A stretch of 64,000 nt of DNA from NCBI GenBank assembly GCA_020633625.1, contig JACKDJ010000015.1, positions 36,295-100,294 of the forward strand, read 5' to 3'. The notes beneath the pieces were generated by a model. That model was not told the origin of the DNA. It made no database searches and saw only the letters and a list, made by a program, of their open reading frames with translations. Shown in pieces: positions 58,863 to 64,000 of this stretch. The translations under genes and the position numbers were made by a program. How positions within the stretch are numbered: position 1 is the stretch's first letter; each line of letters opens with the position of its first letter. The stretch is from Myxococcales bacterium. GTDB taxonomy: Bacteria; Myxococcota_A; Bradymonadia; REDH01.

Positions 58863-60004
58863 GCGACGCACTCTCGCCCGTCAACCCGACCGGTGGGCCG
58901 GCCGGGCCCTGGAGCGGTGTCCCTGTCGACCTCTGGAACAGCTGGAGGTGGCAACAGGCCAACCGACTGCGGCGCATCGACGAGCTCGACGCCGCGCTCG
59001 CCCTGAGCCCGGACGAGCGCCGCGCGTTCACAGAATCCAGCGCGCGCTTCGATGTGGCGATCACACCCTACTACGCCTCCCTCGTGCGCCCCGGGGACCC
59101 CGCCTGCCCCATACGCCGGCAAGCGGTGCCGCAGCCCGAGGAGCTCTTCACGAGCCCAGACGAGCTCGCAGATCCGCTCGCCGAAGAGCGCCACCTCATC
59201 GCCCCCGGTGTCACCCACAGATACCCCGACCGGGCCCTGTTCTATGTGACGCACAACTGCCCGGTCTACTGCCGCCACTGCACGCGCAAGCGAAAGGTCG
59301 CCGACCCTGCCACAGCCGCGTCGCTGGGCGAGCTCGACGCCGGCATCGCGGCCATCGCCGCGACCCCGGCCATCCGCGACGTCATCGTCTCTGGCGGAGA
59401 CCCGCTGACCCTCGCCGACGACCGACTCATCGATCTGCTGCGCCGGCTCTCGGCGATTCCGCACGTCGAGGTGCTGCGGCTCGGCACGCGAAACCCGGTG
59501 ACCCTCCCACAGCGGGTGACCCCCGCCCTGTGCGAGCAGCTCAAGACAATCCGCCCCCTGTACGTCCACACGCACTTCAACCACCCCGCCGAGTGCACGG
59601 ATGCGGCGGCGGCCGCGCTCGAGATGCTCGCCGACGCCGGCTGTGTCCTCGGGAACCAGATGGTGCTGCTGCGCGGCGTCAACGACGACGCCGAAGCCGT
59701 CCTCGCGCTGAACCGCTGGCTGCTCCGACACCGCTGCCGCCCCTACTACATGCTCCAGGCCGACATGGCCGAAGGGATCGGCCACTTCCGAACGCCGCTC
59801 GCGACGGGGAGGGCGCTCGTCGACTCGCTGAGAGGACGCATCGGAGGCATGGGCGTGCCGCAGTTCGTCGTCGATCTGCCGGGCGGTGGCGGGAAGATCG
59901 CGCTCACGCCGGACTACGAGGTGCGCCGCGAAGGCAACACGCACTGGTTCCGAAACGGCACCGGAGACGTGTTCCGCTTCGTCGACGTCGCGTCGACCGA
60001 GTAG
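58859..60004 (+). CDS. kamA: Lysine 2,3-aminomutase (KamA family)
   Basis: 381 aa. Radical SAM cluster CPVYCRHC (Cys134, 138, 141). The PLP lysine is Lys346 in PGGGGK. The two lysine-binding aspartates of the Clostridium enzyme (D293, D330) have counterparts Asp302 (LQADMAEGIGHFRTP) and Asp339 (FVVDLPGGGGK); all three positions carry the same offset of nine, which favours a true lysine 2,3-aminomutase over EpmB. THFNHPAECT is also KAM-like. It makes beta-lysine from L-lysine. TTG start overlaps the upstream cNMP gene. No beta-lysine acetyltransferase is adjacent. Confidence 0.9.
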   Translation: MSDALSPVNPTGGPAGPWSGVPVDLWNSWRWQQANRLRRIDELDAALALSPDERRAFTESSARFDVAITPYYASLVRPGDPACPIRRQAVPQPEELFTSPDELADPLAEERHLIAPGVTHRYPDRALFYVTHNCPVYCRHCTRKRKVADPATAASLGELDAGIAAIAATPAIRDVIVSGGDPLTLADDRLIDLLRRLSAIPHVEVLRLGTRNPVTLPQRVTPALCEQLKTIRPLYVHTHFNHPAECTDAAAAALEMLADAGCVLGNQMVLLRGVNDDAEAVLALNRWLLRHRCRPYYMLQADMAEGIGHFRTPLATGRALVDSLRGRIGGMGVPQFVVDLPGGGGKIALTPDYEVRREGNTHWFRNGTGDVFRFVDVASTE

Positions 60005-60029
60005 CCGAGGTCGAGCGCCGCAGCTGCGC

Positions 60030-60869
60030 TCAGGCCCCGCCGCGTCTGCGATAGTCGGGACCGTCGATCGCGATGATGTCGCACATCTCTGCGAGGCGCG
60101 ACGCCATCCGCGCGCCGATGCGGTCCTCGAGCGACGCCGACTCGAACCGCTCCCGACTCGTCGGCCCCGACCGCGCGGGCCGCGCGACCGAGAAGTTGCT
60201 CGTGAAGCACGTCGTGACCTGGCTGTTGTAGCGCTTCGACACGAGCTCATCGAGCGTGGCCATCTGCCACTCCGTGCTCAGCCCCTTGCCGAGCTCGTCG
60301 ATGACGAGGACCGGGACGTCGACGGCGCGCGCGATCGCGTCCGCAGCACCCGCGCCGCGCTCGAAGCCCTCACGCAGCTCTGCCAGCAGGTGCGTGAACT
60401 CGACGAAGAGGCACGGGACGCCGTTTTCGAGCGTCAGCGCCCGGATGAGCCCGGCCATCAGGTGCGTCTTCCCCACGCCGACCGGCCCCGTCAGCCCAAC
60501 GCCGCGGTCGCCGACCGTAAAGCCGACCGTGCGCTTGTAGCACTCGACCCGCGCCGCCCGGACGCTGTCGTTCACGTCCTCGGTGCCCGCCGTAAGCCCT
60601 GCCGTCGCGTAGCGTCGCGGGAGCTGCGCCCCGTTGTAGAGCGCGATCCGCGCGTCGAGCTCCAGGCAATCGCATGGAGACGCGACCAGCGCCCCGGTCC
60701 AGTCCGACACGAACGAGTACCCGCGGCCGTCGCACGTCGAGCACACCGAGAAACACGTCTCGCAGCGGAGCGCCTCTGCCTGCGCGGCGCCGGCACGCGT
60801 GACGTAACGCTGACCCGAGCACTTCGTGCAGACGGCGGCGCGGGGGGCGAGGGACTCGAGGCGGCTCAT
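60030..60869 (-). CDS. DnaC/IstB-like AAA+ ATPase with N-terminal Cys-rich domain
   Basis: 279 aa. Walker A GPVGVGKTHLMAGLIRAL; Walker B VPVLVIDELGKG; sensor 1 TTCFTSNFS; and an Arg-finger-like RIGARMASRL. This is the DnaC/IstB/DnaA-like helicase-loader family. The N-terminus has two pairs of Cys (CTKCSGQRYV, CETCFSVCSTCDGRGY) forming a zinc-binding unit of DnaJ type (CxxCxGxG). No transposase is adjacent, so it is not an IstB from a mobile element; a chromosomal helicase loader is more likely. Convergent with kamA (25-base gap), divergent from secA. Confidence 0.85.
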   Translation of the reverse strand: MSRLESLAPRAAVCTKCSGQRYVTRAGAAQAEALRCETCFSVCSTCDGRGYSFVSDWTGALVASPCDCLELDARIALYNGAQLPRRYATAGLTAGTEDVNDSVRAARVECYKRTVGFTVGDRGVGLTGPVGVGKTHLMAGLIRALTLENGVPCLFVEFTHLLAELREGFERGAGAADAIARAVDVPVLVIDELGKGLSTEWQMATLDELVSKRYNSQVTTCFTSNFSVARPARSGPTSRERFESASLEDRIGARMASRLAEMCDIIAIDGPDYRRRGGA

Positions 60870-60875
60870 GCCTCG

Positions 60876-60904
60876 TCATTGGCCGCACGCGCGTCGGGGG
60901 TCAA
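60876..60904 (-). promoter_or_regulatory. Candidate promoter of the DnaC-like gene
   Basis: Minus strand: TTGACC at 60904-60899, a 17-base spacer and CAATGA at 60881-60876, six bases before the ATG. Good -35, poor -10; the geometry predicts a leaderless mRNA. Confidence 0.3.
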
Positions 60905-60931
60905 GCGGCGCGACGCCGCCCGGGGTCGCGG

Positions 60932-61001
60932 TTGCGATCGGCGGGTTTCTGCACTACGCGACCGGCGACGGTGTTGCCGCCGGTCCGTTCGGGACTATCC
61001 A
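60932..61001 (+). promoter_or_regulatory. Candidate secA promoter region
   Basis: Two alternatives: TTGCGA (60932-60937), 17 bases, TACGCG (60955-60960); or TTGCCG (60974-60979), 16 bases, TATCCA (60996-61001). Neither is strong. Confidence 0.3.
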
Positions 61002-61045
61002 TCCCGACCCGGCCCAACAGCGCGGCTCCCCAACCAGAGCGCGAG

Positions 61046-63961
<2,916 letters not shown>

Positions 63962-64000
63962 GCCTGCGCCGTTGCGCTTTTCGCTCGCCACCCTACTGTC

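Noticed and set aside
60030..60869. IstB of an IS21-type insertion sequence
   Set aside because: No istA, no terminal repeats and no target duplication seen; the zinc N-terminus also argues for a chromosomal loader.

Overview
The window is a GC-rich chromosomal segment that looks like a Myxococcota (myxobacterium-like, Polyangia-type) genome. The evidence is very high GC, abundant GTG and TTG starts, Hanks-type Ser/Thr kinases, lipoproteins with von Willebrand A domains, MopE-type aspartate/cysteine repeats, a Myxococcus-type cysteine-rich disulfide repeat, and several very long secreted Cys-rich proteins. No rRNA, tRNA, CRISPR array, insertion sequence or phage gene was found. The assignment is an inference from gene content; no database was searched.

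Layout. 1-3565: a partial MshEN (GspE/PilB N-terminal) protein, dnaA, and a probable oriC just upstream of dnaA. 3566-12323: a vWA lipoprotein, a two-gene membrane/Cys-cluster unit, a copper P-type ATPase, rpsU, a GNAT acetyltransferase and a secreted SRPBCC protein. 12393-14515: a coupled hypothetical/radical SAM pair. 14543-17389: a MopE-like lipoprotein and yaeQ. 17615-24815: two nearly identical kinase-TPR genes in tandem, a 107-aa protein, a cytoplasmic-looking subtilase and a 50-aa protein. 24888-34905: rRNA/tRNA pseudouridine synthase, PorV-like outer-membrane protein, crotonase, a mosaic amidohydrolase lipoprotein, a methyltransferase, a membrane-anchored repeat protein and an IscA-type protein. 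35115-46484: a GAF/PAS/GGDEF/EAL protein, a vWA lipoprotein, a 49-aa protein, sbcDC and a kinase with a transmembrane segment. 46511-57393: a diheme lipoprotein/beta-helix pair on the minus strand, then a plus-strand run of three Cys-rich or pentapeptide lipoproteins, the first broken at a G8 tract. 57868-63961: two cyclic-nucleotide-binding proteins coupled to a lysine 2,3-aminomutase, a DnaC/IstB-like ATPase and secA.

How it works together. The core genes (dnaA, rpsU, secA, sbcDC, iscA type) mark this as core chromosome close to the origin. Between them lie lineage-specific signalling (kinases, c-di-GMP, cNMP) and cell-surface genes. Translational coupling through 4-base NTGA overlaps (GTGA, TTGA, ATGA and one CTGA) recurs throughout. 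Candidate sigma70-like promoters share the form TTGnnn, 16-18 bases, TAnnnn, and a few sit so close to the ATG that leaderless transcripts are predicted.

The strongest candidates for something undescribed are: the homogenised tandem kinase pair with its kinase/subtilase neighbourhood; the cNMP-cNMP-aminomutase operon; the radical SAM pair; the amidohydrolase/thrombospondin-3/OB-fold/lamin-tail fusion; and the G8 tract in the giant LamG lipoprotein.
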